A stretch of 64,000 nucleotides of DNA from Anaerolineaceae bacterium (GCA_029265815.1 JAJUGU010000001.1:248001-312000); one strand, 5' to 3'; positions 43,581-53,576 are shown, numbered from the stretch's first letter. Notes: generated from the sequence alone by a model not told the origin. Made by a program: numbers and translations.

Positions 43581-46007
43581 TCATAGTTTTAACTTTTTCA
43601 GCCGTAAACTATTGGTTACTACAAAAACACTACTAAATGCCATTGCTCCTGCAGCCAACATTGGATTGAGAAAGCCAAATGCAGCTGCGGGAATTAAGAT
43701 GATGTTATAGAAAAAAGCCCAAAAGAGATTTTGCCTAATTGTTCTTAAAATCGACCGCGATAGTTGGATTGCTTTTGCTACTCCCAATAGATCTCCGCTG
43801 ATTAATGTCACCGGCGCAGCAGCAATCGCCACATCAGTACCAGTACCGATAGCGATCCCTAAATCTGATTGTGCCAGGGCAGGAGCATCGTTAATTCCAT
43901 CGCCAACCATTGCCACGATATCACCAGAATCCTGCAGGTACTTAATTTGCTCGGCTTTTCCTTCTGGTAAGACGCTTGCAATGACCGCCTCAATTTCTGC
44001 TTGAGCAGCAATGGATTTTGCTGTTTTTTCATTATCCCCTGTGAGCATGATCACTTTCAAACCGAGATTTTTTAAAGTTTTTATCGCCTGTTTAGAATTT
44101 TCTTTTATTGCATCAGCAACTGCCAGTAATCCGGTTAGTTTCTGATCAACGACCAAAATGAGGATCGTCTTGCCCTGCGCCTGGAAATGAGAAATCGGTT
44201 CATCAATAACCCCTGTGTTAATTCCTAATTCGGTCATCATTTCAGGGCTGCCCACAATTGATTCATGCCCTTCAACAACAGCAGTGACACCCTTTCCGGG
44301 GACAGCCTTAAAATTCTTAGGATCAAATAAATTTAACCCTCGATTACCGGCTTCAGCCAGCAAAGCTTCACCCACTGGATGTTCTGACCCGCGCTCAACA
44401 CTGGCGGCCATTTCTAAGACCTCATTTTCACTATACTGAGGATCTATGGCAATAATATCGGTGACAATAGGCTGTCCACGAGTGATTGTCCCTGTTTTAT
44501 CCAAAACCACCACATTCACTTTTCCGGCGTGCTCCAATGCTTCACCTGACCTGAAGAGGATTCCACTATCAGCTCCCCTTCCAGTACCAACCATTATGGC
44601 TGTCGGGGTGGCCAATCCCATTGCGCATGGGCATGCGATCACTAAGACAGCTACAGCGTTGACCAATGCTCTTGTTAATGCATTTTCAGCCATTACATCA
44701 GTAGTAAAAGGAATAAAAAAGTACCAGACAATAAACGTTAGAATACTAATCCCTATTACAATCGGGACAAAGAACCGTGAGACCTCATCGGCCAATTTTT
44801 GAATGGGGGCTTTAGTTTCTTGCGCTCTTTCGACAAAATGAACAATTTGAGCCAGGATGGTCTCGCTTCCTACTCTTACAGCTTCAATTCTTATGGAACC
44901 GAATTTGTTCAATGTCGATCCAATAACTTCATCCCCAGGTTTTCGGTCGACTGGCAGTGATTCTCCAGTAAGCATTGATTCATCCACTGCGGTGACACCC
45001 TCAATCACTTTTCCATCCACAGGGATTTTTTCGCCAGGACGAACTACAACAATATCCCCTACAACCACATCCTGCAAAGGGATATCCGTTTCGATGCCAT
45101 TGCGTATCACTCTTGCTGTCTTAACTCGTAAAGCCAGCAGTTTTTGGATTGCTTCTCCTGTGCTCCCTTTGGCTTTTGATTCTAGATATTTACCAAGCCT
45201 GACCAGGGTAATAATCACAGCAGATGTCTCTAAATAAGGATGGCCGCGCATGAATCCAAAGACGATTGGAATTGAATAAAAATATGCCACCGAAGAACCC
45301 ATAGCAATTAGCACATCCATATTCGCAGAACCGCTTCTTAAGGATTTGTAAGCACCTGTATAGTATTGCCATCCTACATAGAATTGAACAGGCGTAGCTA
45401 AAATTAATAATAAATAATTCAACCAATCCGCATCAGCCAATTCATGCGGTAATAGTCCAAAGTCACGCATCATAGATAAAATAAAAATCGGTAGCGTTAA
45501 CACAACACCGATGATTAAGAGTTTCCTCTGTCGTTTTGTTTCTTCAGCGCGGGCCTTTGATTCAGCTTCTCCTTGATCGCCGTCGAGTATTATCGTATCA
45601 AAACCTAGTGAAGAAATCCGTTGTTTGATTTCGCCTAACGATACCACTGTCGGAACAAATTTCACCCGGATTTTTGATAACGAAAGGGTTATGCAAACGT
45701 TTAAGATTCCATTCATCTGATCCAGATTTTTCTGCAAGCGCTGAGCATCAGCATTATCACTCAGTTTTGGAATCAATAGTTCGGCTTCGATAACGGCTAT
45801 CCCGTAACCGACCTTTTCCACGCGTTGTATAATCGCTGAAAGATCCAAGATTTCGGGGTCATATTCCACTGTCGCCCTTTCGGTTACCAGGTTGACAATG
45901 GTACTATCTACCCCGTTCAATTTTTTTAAATTTCTCTCAATGGTGGCTGCGCAATTCGCACAGGTCATTCCTGTAACTGGTAAAATCACTTGCCTTGATG
46001 ATTTCAC
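43581..46007 (-). CDS. copA: Copper-exporting P1B-type ATPase
   Basis: An 808-aa membrane pump. There is an N-terminal heavy-metal domain with Cys16 and Cys19 (GMTCANC). A second ~70-residue region, about 75-145, looks like a heavy-metal domain that has lost its CxxC. The core has the CPC ion-binding motif (VIACPCAMG), the phosphorylation site DKTGT, the SEHPVGEA motif and [10 protein letters not shown], all typical of Cu(I) transport. The start is GTG at 46007 with GAGGG upstream. It follows copZ by 14 bases. Confidence 0.93.
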   Translation of the reverse strand: MKSSRQVILPVTGMTCANCAATIERNLKKLNGVDSTIVNLVTERATVEYDPEILDLSAIIQRVEKVGYGIAVIEAELLIPKLSDNADAQRLQKNLDQMNGILNVCITLSLSKIRVKFVPTVVSLGEIKQRISSLGFDTIILDGDQGEAESKARAEETKRQRKLLIIGVVLTLPIFILSMMRDFGLLPHELADADWLNYLLLILATPVQFYVGWQYYTGAYKSLRSGSANMDVLIAMGSSVAYFYSIPIVFGFMRGHPYLETSAVIITLVRLGKYLESKAKGSTGEAIQKLLALRVKTARVIRNGIETDIPLQDVVVGDIVVVRPGEKIPVDGKVIEGVTAVDESMLTGESLPVDRKPGDEVIGSTLNKFGSIRIEAVRVGSETILAQIVHFVERAQETKAPIQKLADEVSRFFVPIVIGISILTFIVWYFFIPFTTDVMAENALTRALVNAVAVLVIACPCAMGLATPTAIMVGTGRGADSGILFRSGEALEHAGKVNVVVLDKTGTITRGQPIVTDIIAIDPQYSENEVLEMAASVERGSEHPVGEALLAEAGNRGLNLFDPKNFKAVPGKGVTAVVEGHESIVGSPEMMTELGINTGVIDEPISHFQAQGKTILILVVDQKLTGLLAVADAIKENSKQAIKTLKNLGLKVIMLTGDNEKTAKSIAAQAEIEAVIASVLPEGKAEQIKYLQDSGDIVAMVGDGINDAPALAQSDLGIAIGTGTDVAIAAAPVTLISGDLLGVAKAIQLSRSILRTIRQNLFWAFFYNIILIPAAAFGFLNPMLAAGAMAFSSVFVVTNSLRLKKLKL

Positions 46008-46021
46008 ATTCCCTCTGCAGT

Positions 46022-46228
46022 TTATTTTTGTACCGGGTAATTGATATCTGCCAGTAAATTCTCAATTCCTTCAGCCGTGGCTGGGGTTTCATAGGAGATT
46101 CTGACGTTCTTACTTTCTATATCAACGTCTACCTGATTCACACCAGGGAATTCTCCTAGTTCCATTTTTATCGTATGTGCACAATGCATGCAGTGAATAT
46201 TCGGAATGTGAAACACAATGTCTTTCAT
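46022..46228 (-). CDS. copZ: Heavy-metal-binding chaperone (CopZ-like)
   Basis: A 68-aa single heavy-metal-associated domain. The metal site is HCMHC (Cys13, Cys16). It presumably hands copper to the CopA encoded just downstream. The usual GMTC motif is replaced by NIHCMHC, a variant with extra His residues that may alter metal preference. Start ATG 46228 has GAGGAG four bases upstream; a start four codons earlier is possible. Confidence 0.87.
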   Translation of the reverse strand: MKDIVFHIPNIHCMHCAHTIKMELGEFPGVNQVDVDIESKNVRISYETPATAEGIENLLADINYPVQK

Positions 46229-46263
46229 AATTCTCCTCATCTCTCATGTATATTCAGATAATA

Positions 46264-46292
46264 ATCATAACATTTCGGAGTCTTTTTGTCCA
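46264..46292 (-). promoter_or_regulatory. Candidate promoter of copZ-copA
   Basis: On the minus strand TGGACA, a 17-base spacer and TATGAT lie about 36 bases before the copZ start. No CueR- or CsoR-type operator is evident. Confidence 0.4.
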
Positions 46293-46326
46293 GTTTCAAG
46301 TTATACTATCGGGTTATTATTCTTTC

Positions 46327-46355
46327 TTGACGAAAACAACGAAACCACATAGGAT
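46327..46355 (+). promoter_or_regulatory. Candidate promoter of the folate unit
   Basis: TTGACG (46327-46332), a 17-base spacer and TAGGAT (46350-46355) lie 18 bases before the SDR gene start. Confidence 0.45.
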
Positions 46356-46373
46356 AATAATAAGGAAAAATCA

Positions 46374-47099
46374 ATGTCTCTTGAAAACAAATCCATTCTA
46401 ATCACCGGTGCGGCTCGTCGTCTTGGCAGAGAAATTGCCTTTTCTGTTGCGGAACAAGGCGCAAACGTCGTGCTGCACTATCATACATCAAAATCAGAAG
46501 TTGAAGAGACTGCTGATATCATTCGACAGCTAAACCGCTCCGTATGGATTTTTGAAGCTGATTTAACAGATTCCAACTCAATTCAATCACTGATCGAAAA
46601 ATCCCTATCTGTAACCTCACTTTTTGCATTGGTCAATAACGCGTCAATCTTTGGCAATCAGAGTTTTGCGGATACTTCTCTCGAAGTATGGAACAGACAT
46701 CTACAGGTTAACCTAACTGCACCTTTCTTGCTCACCCAAAAATTCGCTTCAACTTATTCCATGCAAGAAACGGGTAGGGTTATTAATATGCTTGACTGGC
46801 GTGCTATTCGCCCAGGAAAGGATCACTTTGCGTACACGATCAGCAAAGCTGCCCTAGCATCAATGACCCGATCCACTGCTCTCAGTCTTGCTCCGAGAAT
46901 TTGTGTCAATGCAATCGCACTTGGAGCAATTTTGCCGCCGGAGAATGAAAATCCTCAACCAAACCTTTTAAAATCTGTTCCTCTTAATCGGTGGGCGAAA
47001 TTGGAGGAACTCACACGAACGGCCATCTTTTTACTGGATGGACCTGATTACATTACTGGTGAGATTATTCATCTTGATGGTGGGCGACATTTAAATTAG
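46374..47099 (+). CDS. Pteridine-reductase-like short-chain dehydrogenase (FolM-like)
   Basis: A 241-aa SDR enzyme. The nucleotide motif TGAARRLG carries the Arg typical of NADPH-dependent pteridine reductases. The usual catalytic Ser is replaced by Asp141 (LDWRA), with Tyr154 and Lys158 retained; Asp-Tyr-Lys is the pteridine reductase (PTR1/FolM) triad. It lies in one unit with folB and folK, so a dihydropterin or dihydrofolate reductase role is likely; no folA is seen in the window. AAGGA precedes the ATG. Confidence 0.85.
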   Translation: MSLENKSILITGAARRLGREIAFSVAEQGANVVLHYHTSKSEVEETADIIRQLNRSVWIFEADLTDSNSIQSLIEKSLSVTSLFALVNNASIFGNQSFADTSLEVWNRHLQVNLTAPFLLTQKFASTYSMQETGRVINMLDWRAIRPGKDHFAYTISKAALASMTRSTALSLAPRICVNAIALGAILPPENENPQPNLLKSVPLNRWAKLEELTRTAIFLLDGPDYITGEIIHLDGGRHLN

Positions 47100-47115
47100 C
47101 TAATTTGGAGAATTT

Positions 47116-47472
47116 ATGGACGAAATTTTCATCAATGATTTACTGATTCGTGGAGTCATCGGCATATCTGACCGTGAACGTGAACAGCCACAAGATATTT
47201 TGGTTAATATCGTCATTTATACTGATATTCAAAAAGCTGGCGAAACAGATGATGTTACTGACAGTGTGAATTATCGCACTGTGGCAAAAAAGGTTTTAGC
47301 CCTAACTGAAAAAGTTAACCGCTACACGGTTGAAGCCTTATCCACTGATATCGCCAATCTATGTTTAGAAGAACCCGGTGTGTTGGGTGTTCGGGTAAAA
47401 GTCGAAAAACCAGGTGCTGTTCGATTTTCAAAATCCGTAGGGGTTCAAATTACACGGATGAAGGATCAATAA
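47116..47472 (+). CDS. folB: Dihydroneopterin aldolase FolB
   Basis: A 118-aa enzyme of folate synthesis that converts dihydroneopterin to hydroxymethyl-dihydropterin and glycolaldehyde. RGVIGISDRERE, DSVNYRTVAKKV, TVEALSTDIA and the closing VKVEKPGAVRFSKSVGV follow the family pattern, including the catalytic lysine in KVEKPGA. It lies 16 bases after the SDR gene and 2 bases before folK. Confidence 0.94.
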   Translation: MDEIFINDLLIRGVIGISDREREQPQDILVNIVIYTDIQKAGETDDVTDSVNYRTVAKKVLALTEKVNRYTVEALSTDIANLCLEEPGVLGVRVKVEKPGAVRFSKSVGVQITRMKDQ

Positions 47473-47474
47473 GA

Positions 47475-47957
47475 ATGAACCGGGTATATTTGATCATCGG
47501 CTCTAATATTAATCCCGAATCGAATATCCCTGCTGCAATTAAGCACCTTCAAGATCGGCATGATTTACAGATCATTAAAACTTCCTCGGTGTGGAAAACC
47601 CGGCCCGTCGGTAGTCAAGCCGGCGATTTCTTAAATATTGCGATATGCATTGAAACGCCGCTGGATGATAGAGAGCTTAAAACACAGGTTTTATCTGTGA
47701 TTGAAAATAAAATGGGGCGCATCCGCAGTGAAGATAAATATGCGCCGCGTTCTATTGACCTGGATATTGTCATATTTAATCAATCGATCGTTGATTTCAG
47801 CCTTTTCAGATACGATTACCTGATTTTTCCTTTTGCTGAATTACTTCCAGAATTGCTATCGCCAGAACATAATATTGACCTGAAGACGCTCGCTTCATCA
47901 ATCAGGCCATTTTCAACAGCCCAAAAAGTAATCCTCCACCTCCCTTATTCAACGTGA
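47475..47957 (+). CDS. folK: 2-amino-4-hydroxy-6-hydroxymethyldihydropteridine diphosphokinase FolK
   Basis: A 160-aa kinase that transfers pyrophosphate from ATP to hydroxymethyl-dihydropterin. LIIGSNINPESNI, SSVWKTRPVG, QAGDFLNIAI, the ENKMGRIRSEDKYAPRSIDLDI block (quoted in part: APRSIDLDI) and FPFAELLPEL are typical. ATG 47475 starts the protein directly at the conserved N-terminus; the frame extends 114 bases back inside folB without support. Its 3' end overlaps the convergent polyprenyl synthase by 9 bases. Confidence 0.93.
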   Translation: MNRVYLIIGSNINPESNIPAAIKHLQDRHDLQIIKTSSVWKTRPVGSQAGDFLNIAICIETPLDDRELKTQVLSVIENKMGRIRSEDKYAPRSIDLDIVIFNQSIVDFSLFRYDYLIFPFAELLPELLSPEHNIDLKTLASSIRPFSTAQKVILHLPYST

Positions 47958-48962
47958 ACGACTAAATAATCTCTCGATTGTCTCCTTGAGGGGTTGAAGA
48001 GTGTCTCTATCAGTAAATAAATCTGATAGATCAGCAAAGACTTCATCATATAACTGTTTTGATTGCTGCAATGTTGTTTTTTTTATATTTGAGTGATCAA
48101 GTATTTTCGCTAAGGTCTCAATATCTTGATCAGTAAATGGATTATGAGCAATCCAATAATCCCGAAAATCAGGCAATTGATCAAATGCGATTAATACCGG
48201 ATATGTTTTTTTTCGATCACGTAAATCGCTTTGGTTTGACTTTCCAATTTGGGTTTGATTTCCCCAAATTCCGAGCCAATCATCCTGAACCTGAAAAGCA
48301 ATACCTACTTTCATGCCTAAATCTTTCAATCTGGACAGGTCACTGGTTGAATTTTCTGCGAGCATTCCTCCTAACTCAAAACACAGAGAAATCAAATCAC
48401 CAGTTTTTCCTCTAACCATCTTCCAATAATCATCCAGTGTTAATTCTTCTGCCTTTTCATAAGCAAGATCTAAAAACTGTCCCGTCGTAAGCAGGAAATT
48501 GGTTTGAATGAGTGAATCCATAGCAGCCAGAGCCGTGCTCTCTGAAAATGCTTTACGAAGACCACTTAAGGCAGAACACGCCAGTGCACACAACGCATCG
48601 CCGGCATTAATTGCTTGAGCTTCTCCCCATTTTACCCAGATGCATTCTCTTCCCCGGCGGGTAAGACTGCGGTCTTCAATATCATCATGAATCAAAGAGT
48701 AGTTGTGTAGCATTTCTACACTGATCGCCGCAGGTAACGCTTTTCGCCAATCCCCACCCAGGGCGTTACAAACCAACAATAGTAATAAAGGACGAATTCT
48801 TTTCCCCTGCGCATTTTTATCATTTTTTTCTGTCCAACCCAATTGGTATCGAATAATCTCTTTAAAGCTTTTGGGAGAATCGGACATGGCAACATCGATG
48901 AATTTTTGCAACTCTCGATCGATGGAGGCGTACATCTCTTCGATCAATGGATTATTCTGCAT
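47949..48962 (-). CDS. Polyprenyl (geranylgeranyl-type) diphosphate synthase
   Basis: A 337-aa trans-isoprenyl diphosphate synthase. The first aspartate-rich motif is HDDIEDRS and the second is QVQDDWLG, in which the last Asp of DDxxD is Gly. Chain length cannot be fixed: before the first motif the sequence is EMLHNYSLI, fitting a C15-C20 producer. It follows the type 2 IPP isomerase gene by 3 bases and uses its product. Confidence 0.92.
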   Translation of the reverse strand: MQNNPLIEEMYASIDRELQKFIDVAMSDSPKSFKEIIRYQLGWTEKNDKNAQGKRIRPLLLLLVCNALGGDWRKALPAAISVEMLHNYSLIHDDIEDRSLTRRGRECIWVKWGEAQAINAGDALCALACSALSGLRKAFSESTALAAMDSLIQTNFLLTTGQFLDLAYEKAEELTLDDYWKMVRGKTGDLISLCFELGGMLAENSTSDLSRLKDLGMKVGIAFQVQDDWLGIWGNQTQIGKSNQSDLRDRKKTYPVLIAFDQLPDFRDYWIAHNPFTDQDIETLAKILDHSNIKKTTLQQSKQLYDEVFADLSDLFTDRDTLQPLKETIERLFSRSR

Positions 48963-48965
48963 TTT

Positions 48966-50000
48966 TTATCTTTCCCGGAAATTCAATGTAATTTTTGATA
49001 ATTCTTTAATGTTCCGTGCACCAGCAGCAAACATGGTTATCCTTAACTCTAATGAGATCTGATCGATAATCTCAATGACCCGGTCAGTTGATTGTGTTGC
49101 GGCTTTTAACAATCGACCAGCAAATCCACCGATTGTTGCTCCAAGCGCAATCGCCTTTGCTAGGTCCAAACCATTACGCAAACCTCCCGAGGCGATAATG
49201 GGTATATCCGTTAGTACAGTTCGAACATCCCTCACAGCAAATGCGGTAGGGATTCCCCAATCCTTGAATTTTGAACTGATCTCAATTAACCTCTCGTCAG
49301 AAGTTCGAAATTTTTCAACTTCTGACCATGAAGTTCCGCCGGCACCGGCAACATCGATGACAGATACGCCCAGGTTAACAAGGTGTCTGGCTATTGATGC
49401 TGAGATCCCCCAACCCACTTCTTTTACGATCACGGGAACGTTTAATTCGGAACAGATCTGCTCAATTTTCACTGATAACTCTTTAAAATTTGTTTGTCCC
49501 TCTCGTTGTAATGCTTCTTGCAGTGGATTTAAATGCAAAATAAGGCCATTGGCTTCGATGAGATCAACTGCTTCTTTGCATTCTTCAATTGAAAAACCAT
49601 AATTTAACTGCACTGCACCAAGATTGGCAAATAATGGTATGGTAGGGGCAATTTTTCTTAATTGCGTACCTTTTGTTCTCCTACCGCTCTCAATCTGTGC
49701 TCTCTGTGATCCTATCCCCATAGCGATCTGTTTTTCTTGGGCTGCTTCCGCAAGATTGCGATTAATTCGGTCCCCTTCAGCAGTTCCTCCGGTCATAGAA
49801 GAAATAATAATTGGTGCATTTAATTGATAATTGAGAAAAACATTATTGATCGTCACTTCGGTAAGGTCCATTTCAGGAAGTGCGCAATGCTGGAAGGAAA
49901 ATAAATCAAACCCATTATCAAGTGCGGAACGGACGTCTTTCTTCAGGGTTATATCAATATGATCATTTTTCCGTTTTTGGATATCGCTCAGATCAGCCAT
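48966..50000 (-). CDS. fni: Isopentenyl-diphosphate delta-isomerase, type 2 (FMN)
   Basis: A 344-aa FMN- and NADPH-dependent isomerase interconverting IPP and DMAPP. KNDHIDITL at the start, SSMTGGTAEGDRINRNLA, MGIGSQRA, KEVGWGIS and IASGGLRNGLDLAKAIALGA (quoted in part: ASGGLRNGLDLAK) are family marks. It is full length. It is the first gene of a two-gene isoprenoid unit with the polyprenyl synthase. Confidence 0.95.
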   Translation of the reverse strand: MADLSDIQKRKNDHIDITLKKDVRSALDNGFDLFSFQHCALPEMDLTEVTINNVFLNYQLNAPIIISSMTGGTAEGDRINRNLAEAAQEKQIAMGIGSQRAQIESGRRTKGTQLRKIAPTIPLFANLGAVQLNYGFSIEECKEAVDLIEANGLILHLNPLQEALQREGQTNFKELSVKIEQICSELNVPVIVKEVGWGISASIARHLVNLGVSVIDVAGAGGTSWSEVEKFRTSDERLIEISSKFKDWGIPTAFAVRDVRTVLTDIPIIASGGLRNGLDLAKAIALGATIGGFAGRLLKAATQSTDRVIEIIDQISLELRITMFAAGARNIKELSKITLNFRER

Positions 50001-50078
50001 GGTTAATTCCTCTTTTCTGAGTATACCAAATCCAGGATTTTGAAAAAAGGAGTGATAAAATTACAAAGTTAATAATGC

Positions 50079-50106
50079 TTGACAGATTGCTTAGTATCGT
50101 TACAAT
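50079..50106 (+). promoter_or_regulatory. Promoter of the acyl carrier protein gene
   Basis: TTGACA (50079-50084), a 16-base spacer and TACAAT (50101-50106) lie 47 bases before the ATG. Confidence 0.6.
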
Positions 50107-50152
50107 TTTAACCAATGACATTACATAATGCCCTCCAGGAGGATGGAAAAAA

Positions 50153-50389
50153 ATGAGCGAGACATTCGATAAAGTACGTGAAGTAATTGTGGATGTTTTG
50201 AAAGTTGACGCAAGTGAAATCAAGGAAGATACTCGTTTTGTTGAGGACTTAAAAGCTGATTCAATGGATCAGTTTTTCCTGATTGATGGTTTTTGCGAAA
50301 AATTTGAATTAAATATTAACGACGAAGACGCCCGTTCGATCAAATCGGTTAAGGACGTTATGAATTATGTTGATTCTCACAAAAAATAG
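50153..50389 (+). CDS. acpP: Acyl carrier protein
   Basis: A 78-aa carrier that holds acyl chains on a phosphopantetheine arm at Ser37. The attachment motif reads ADSMDQFF instead of the common ADSLD. After it comes FLIDGFCEKF, where many ACPs have ELVMALEEEF, so the helix 2 surface differs somewhat from the standard. AGGAGG precedes the ATG. It is monocistronic with its own promoter and terminator, and no fatty-acid synthesis gene lies next to it. Confidence 0.9.
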   Translation: MSETFDKVREVIVDVLKVDASEIKEDTRFVEDLKADSMDQFFLIDGFCEKFELNINDEDARSIKSVKDVMNYVDSHKK

Positions 50390-50401
50390 ATTTTAAAAAA
50401 C

Positions 50402-50432
50402 AAAGAGAGGCGTTTTACGCCTCTCTTTTCTT
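50402..50432. terminator. Bidirectional intrinsic terminator
   Basis: A perfect 12-bp stem aaagagaggcgt/acgcctctcttt (50402-50413, 50417-50428), loop ttt, is followed by a T-rich tract. It is shared by the acyl carrier protein gene and the convergent sucD. Confidence 0.9.
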
Positions 50433-51293
50433 TTAAACCATTTCTGCCAGTTTTTCTGGAAATTCAGCAATCTGGACTCCCGCATTTCTCAGAGCTTCAA
50501 TCTTTCCTTCAGCGCTACCTGTTTTCCCCTCGATAATTGCCCCTGCATGACCCATCCTCTTTCCTGGAGGGGCAGACAAACCAGCAATAAATGCAGCAAC
50601 TGGCTTCGTCATTTTTCTAGAAATATATTCTGCCGCAGCTTCTTCATCGTTGCCGCCAATTTCACCAATCAGAATGACAGCATCGGTTTTCGCATCAGCC
50701 TCGAATAATTCCAGCACGTCGGTGAACCCCATCCCCTTTACCGGATCTCCCCCAATTCCAACACATGTAGAAACACCTTTTTTGGCTTTGTAAAGAGAAA
50801 GTAAAACTTCGTATGTTAAAGTGCCCGATCGTGATACGATTCCGATGTTTCCTGGTATGGAGATATTTCCAGGAATAATCCCCACTTTGCACTCACCCGG
50901 AGAAAGAACTCCAGGACAATTAGGACCAATTAACCTGGTATTCTTTGTACTTAAATATTCTTTTACGCGCATCATATCCAGAATGGGAACCCCCTCGGTG
51001 ATGCACACAATTAGTTTCATATTCGCATCGGCGGCTTCAAAAATTGCATCGGCCGCAGCTTTTGCTGGGACAAAAATCACCGAAGCATTAGCATCTGTAA
51101 CTTCTACCGCATTCTTAACAGTATCAAACACGGGTACCTTACCATCCAGTACCCAATCGCCTCCTTTTCCTGGGCTGACACCCGCAACAATATTGGTATG
51201 GTAATACAACATTTGCTGGGTGTGGAACAACCCTTCGTTTCCAGTTATACCCTGCACAAGCAGGCGAATATTTTGATTTACCAGAATGCTCAT
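50433..51293 (-). CDS. sucD: Succinate--CoA ligase, alpha subunit
   Basis: A 286-aa subunit of succinyl-CoA synthetase. The phosphorylated His is in [23 protein letters not shown] and [17 protein letters not shown] (CoA-binding) are visible. It works with SucC to link succinyl-CoA and nucleotide phosphorylation. The start overlaps the sucC stop by one base (TAATG). In a fermenter it may act in succinate or acetate:succinate CoA cycling as well as a partial TCA cycle. Confidence 0.95.
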   Translation of the reverse strand: MSILVNQNIRLLVQGITGNEGLFHTQQMLYYHTNIVAGVSPGKGGDWVLDGKVPVFDTVKNAVEVTDANASVIFVPAKAAADAIFEAADANMKLIVCITEGVPILDMMRVKEYLSTKNTRLIGPNCPGVLSPGECKVGIIPGNISIPGNIGIVSRSGTLTYEVLLSLYKAKKGVSTCVGIGGDPVKGMGFTDVLELFEADAKTDAVILIGEIGGNDEEAAAEYISRKMTKPVAAFIAGLSAPPGKRMGHAGAIIEGKTGSAEGKIEALRNAGVQIAEFPEKLAEMV

Positions 51294-52432
51294 TACGCGG
51301 ACTCCTTGATCAATGTAATAGCCTGTCGAGCACCTTCCACTAATGAATCTACGTAAATCAATGATGATCCCGCTAGGATCCTTTTTCCTTCCTCTTCATT
51401 TGTTCCCACTAGCCTAACAATAATGGGTACTCTGGGTTGTACTTCTGAACAGGCAGCTACCAGACCTTTAGCTACCTCATCACAACGAGTGATTCCGCCA
51501 AACACATTAATTAATATTGCTTTTACATTTTCATCGGCAATAATCAAGCGCAGTGCGGCTGCTACCTTTTCTGATGATGCCCCACCTCCAATATCCAAGA
51601 AATTTGCAGGTTCTGCGCCAAAATGCTTGATCACATCCATCGTCGCCATAGCCAGACCTGCTCCATTCACCATACAGCCGATCTGTCCATTCATCTTAAT
51701 AAAAGAAACGCCAAATTTTCTTCCAGCAATCTCAGATGGATCTTCAGCGTCCAGATCACGTAAATCAGCAAGATCAGGATGCCGATATAGTGCATTATCA
51801 TCCAGCACAACCTTAGCATCCAGTGCAACCAGCTTATTCTCGGATGTGATCACCAATGGATTGATTTCCACCAATGTTGCATCACTATCCACATAAACCT
51901 TCCACAGCGAGAAAACAATGTCGTTTAAAGATCTCCATAGATTTCTTGGCAGGTCGATGTGGAGTGCGATATCTCTTACCTGATAATCACGTAACCCGAT
52001 AAGCGGGTTGATATTTATTTTAATAATCTTGTCTGGTGATTTGCGTGCGACCTCTTCAATATCCATTCCCCCATTACCAGAAGCGATAATGACTGGCTTT
52101 TGATTAATCCGGTCATTTGTAATGCCTATGTAGATCTCTTTCTTAATGGATATTGCCTCGTCGATCAACACTTTACGAACTGGCAGGCCTTTTATTTGCA
52201 GCTCAAGAATTTGAGTAGCGGCTTCTTCGGCTTCTTCAGGACTTTTAACTAACCTGATACCGCCTGCTTTCCCTCTTCCCCCTACCAATACCTGCGATTT
52301 GATGACCACTGTTCCGCCCAATTCTTCACAAATCTGCCTGGCATCACCAGGAGTGCTGGCGATCCTTCCCCTCGGAATTGGAATATTGTATTTTGCGTAA
52401 AGGTTTTTCGATTGGTATTCGTGAAGTTTCAT
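51293..52432 (-). CDS. sucC: Succinate--CoA ligase, beta subunit
   Basis: A 379-aa ATP-grasp subunit. [20 protein letters not shown] (the N-terminal segment), [31 protein letters not shown] and [14 protein letters not shown] are diagnostic. Nucleotide preference (ATP or GTP) is not obvious. It is the first gene of the sucCD unit; the SPFH-HTH gene upstream ends in its own terminator. Confidence 0.95.
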   Translation of the reverse strand: MKLHEYQSKNLYAKYNIPIPRGRIASTPGDARQICEELGGTVVIKSQVLVGGRGKAGGIRLVKSPEEAEEAATQILELQIKGLPVRKVLIDEAISIKKEIYIGITNDRINQKPVIIASGNGGMDIEEVARKSPDKIIKININPLIGLRDYQVRDIALHIDLPRNLWRSLNDIVFSLWKVYVDSDATLVEINPLVITSENKLVALDAKVVLDDNALYRHPDLADLRDLDAEDPSEIAGRKFGVSFIKMNGQIGCMVNGAGLAMATMDVIKHFGAEPANFLDIGGGASSEKVAAALRLIIADENVKAILINVFGGITRCDEVAKGLVAACSEVQPRVPIIVRLVGTNEEEGKRILAGSSLIYVDSLVEGARQAITLIKESA

Positions 52433-52485
52433 CCCACCACCTTGAAAAAAGGGTAACAGACCAAGAAAAATTATACACCGGCAAC

Positions 52486-52514
52486 AAAAAGCCCGGAGTA
52501 TGAATCCGGGCTTT
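52486..52514 (-). terminator. Intrinsic terminator of the SPFH-HTH unit
   Basis: A 10-bp stem (52488-52497 with 52505-52514, core gcccgga/tccgggc) is followed on the minus strand by a T-run complementary to aaaaa at 52486-52490. Confidence 0.88.
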
Positions 52515-52529
52515 AGTTAAAATTTCTTA

Positions 52530-53576
52530 TTAACCTTTCAGAAAAGCTTCCAGCGCTTCCTTACTGATTCGATACGATTCACCGATTTTTTTGGCTTTCA
52601 ACTCACCGGAGGTAATGGCAGCGATCACGTCAGCTTCAGCCACTTTAAGAATATTTGCAGCTTCAGCCGGTGTCATTACAGATGGAATATTGGCTGCTGC
52701 AGCTTGAGAAGCAGCCTGGCCAGGTTGTGTACTGCCAATCCCCTGCAGAGATTGGCTGAGTACATTCCCAATCCCAAGCCCGGCTCCAATACCAGCAGTT
52801 AAACCCGCGCCTCCGGCTGGGTTCTGGGCTGCATCACGCATAGCATCTGCCGCTTGAAGTTGAGCATATGTCGCCATATCCAGCATACCCATAGCACGTA
52901 ATTCTTCGGCAGATTTGTCTGATGGCTTTAGGCTTCCGATATAGAAGGTCTTAAGCGTTAAACCGATCGCAGCAAAATCTTCCTGTGCTTTTACTCGTAC
53001 GCCGGTCCCTAATTCTTCAGTAAGACCGATCATCTCGAGTACATTCTTCTTTCCACCCGTCTCACCTAATAAATCTTGAAGTTTGGAAAGCAGCATGGTG
53101 CGCAGCCGGTTTTCAATATCTGCCATCCTGTAAACGCCTTGTGCACCAACGACCTGTGTGACAAATTGCTGGGCATCGGTAATTTGGAATGAATATGTAC
53201 CAAATCCCTGTAAAAGTGCGATACCCAGGCCAACACCCGCGTTACGAACAATGATTGGTTGAGGAGTGCCCCATTTGCGGTCTACAAATTCACGCATTGA
53301 AACATAGTACACTTCTGCTGTAAAGGGAGTTCGATTATTGAATGCCTTCCCAACAAACTCAATTAAATAAGGGATGTTTGCAGTAGCAATGGTGTGCCGA
53401 CCCGGACCAAAAGTGTCAAGCGCGTGTCCATCACGCATAAACACAACTCGTTGTGACTCACGAACAATCACCTGTGAACCGATTCGAAGGTCTGCAACCC
53501 CTGTTTCAGGGAATCGGTGAACCAGTTCATCCGTCATTTCGCTGGGATATTCAACTACATCAAATATTCGAGCCAT
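52530..53576 (-). CDS. SPFH-domain protein with C-terminal helix-turn-helix (excisionase-type)
   Basis: A 348-aa fusion. Residues ~20-230 are an SPFH/band-7-like domain of the YdjI (virion core protein) type: IGSQVIVRESQRVVFMRDG, the GPGRHTI turn, and VRVKAQEDFAAIGLTLKTFYI (quoted in part: DFAAIGLTLKTFYI). There is a Gly/Ala/Gln-rich linker (~245-300). Residues 301-348 are a MerR/excisionase-type helix-turn-helix (MTPAEAANILKVAE, KIGESYRISKEALEAFL). No membrane segment and no zinc ribbon are visible. The DNA-binding-like end on an SPFH assembly protein is unusual. The partner gene upstream ends 38 bases before. Confidence 0.85.
   Translation of the reverse strand: MARIFDVVEYPSEMTDELVHRFPETGVADLRIGSQVIVRESQRVVFMRDGHALDTFGPGRHTIATANIPYLIEFVGKAFNNRTPFTAEVYYVSMREFVDRKWGTPQPIIVRNAGVGLGIALLQGFGTYSFQITDAQQFVTQVVGAQGVYRMADIENRLRTMLLSKLQDLLGETGGKKNVLEMIGLTEELGTGVRVKAQEDFAAIGLTLKTFYIGSLKPSDKSAEELRAMGMLDMATYAQLQAADAMRDAAQNPAGGAGLTAGIGAGLGIGNVLSQSLQGIGSTQPGQAASQAAAANIPSVMTPAEAANILKVAEADVIAAITSGELKAKKIGESYRISKEALEAFLKG

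Noticed and set aside
44446-45237. Two plus-strand frames of 118 and 126 aa
   Set aside because: Both are antisense to copA core motifs and show only Ser/Thr/Pro-rich shadow composition.
47361-47474. N-terminal extension of FolK
   Set aside because: It lies inside folB in another frame; FolK homology starts at ATG 47475.
51423-51896. 157-aa open frame on the plus strand
   Set aside because: Antisense to sucC, whose sequence is strongly conserved; no ribosome site.
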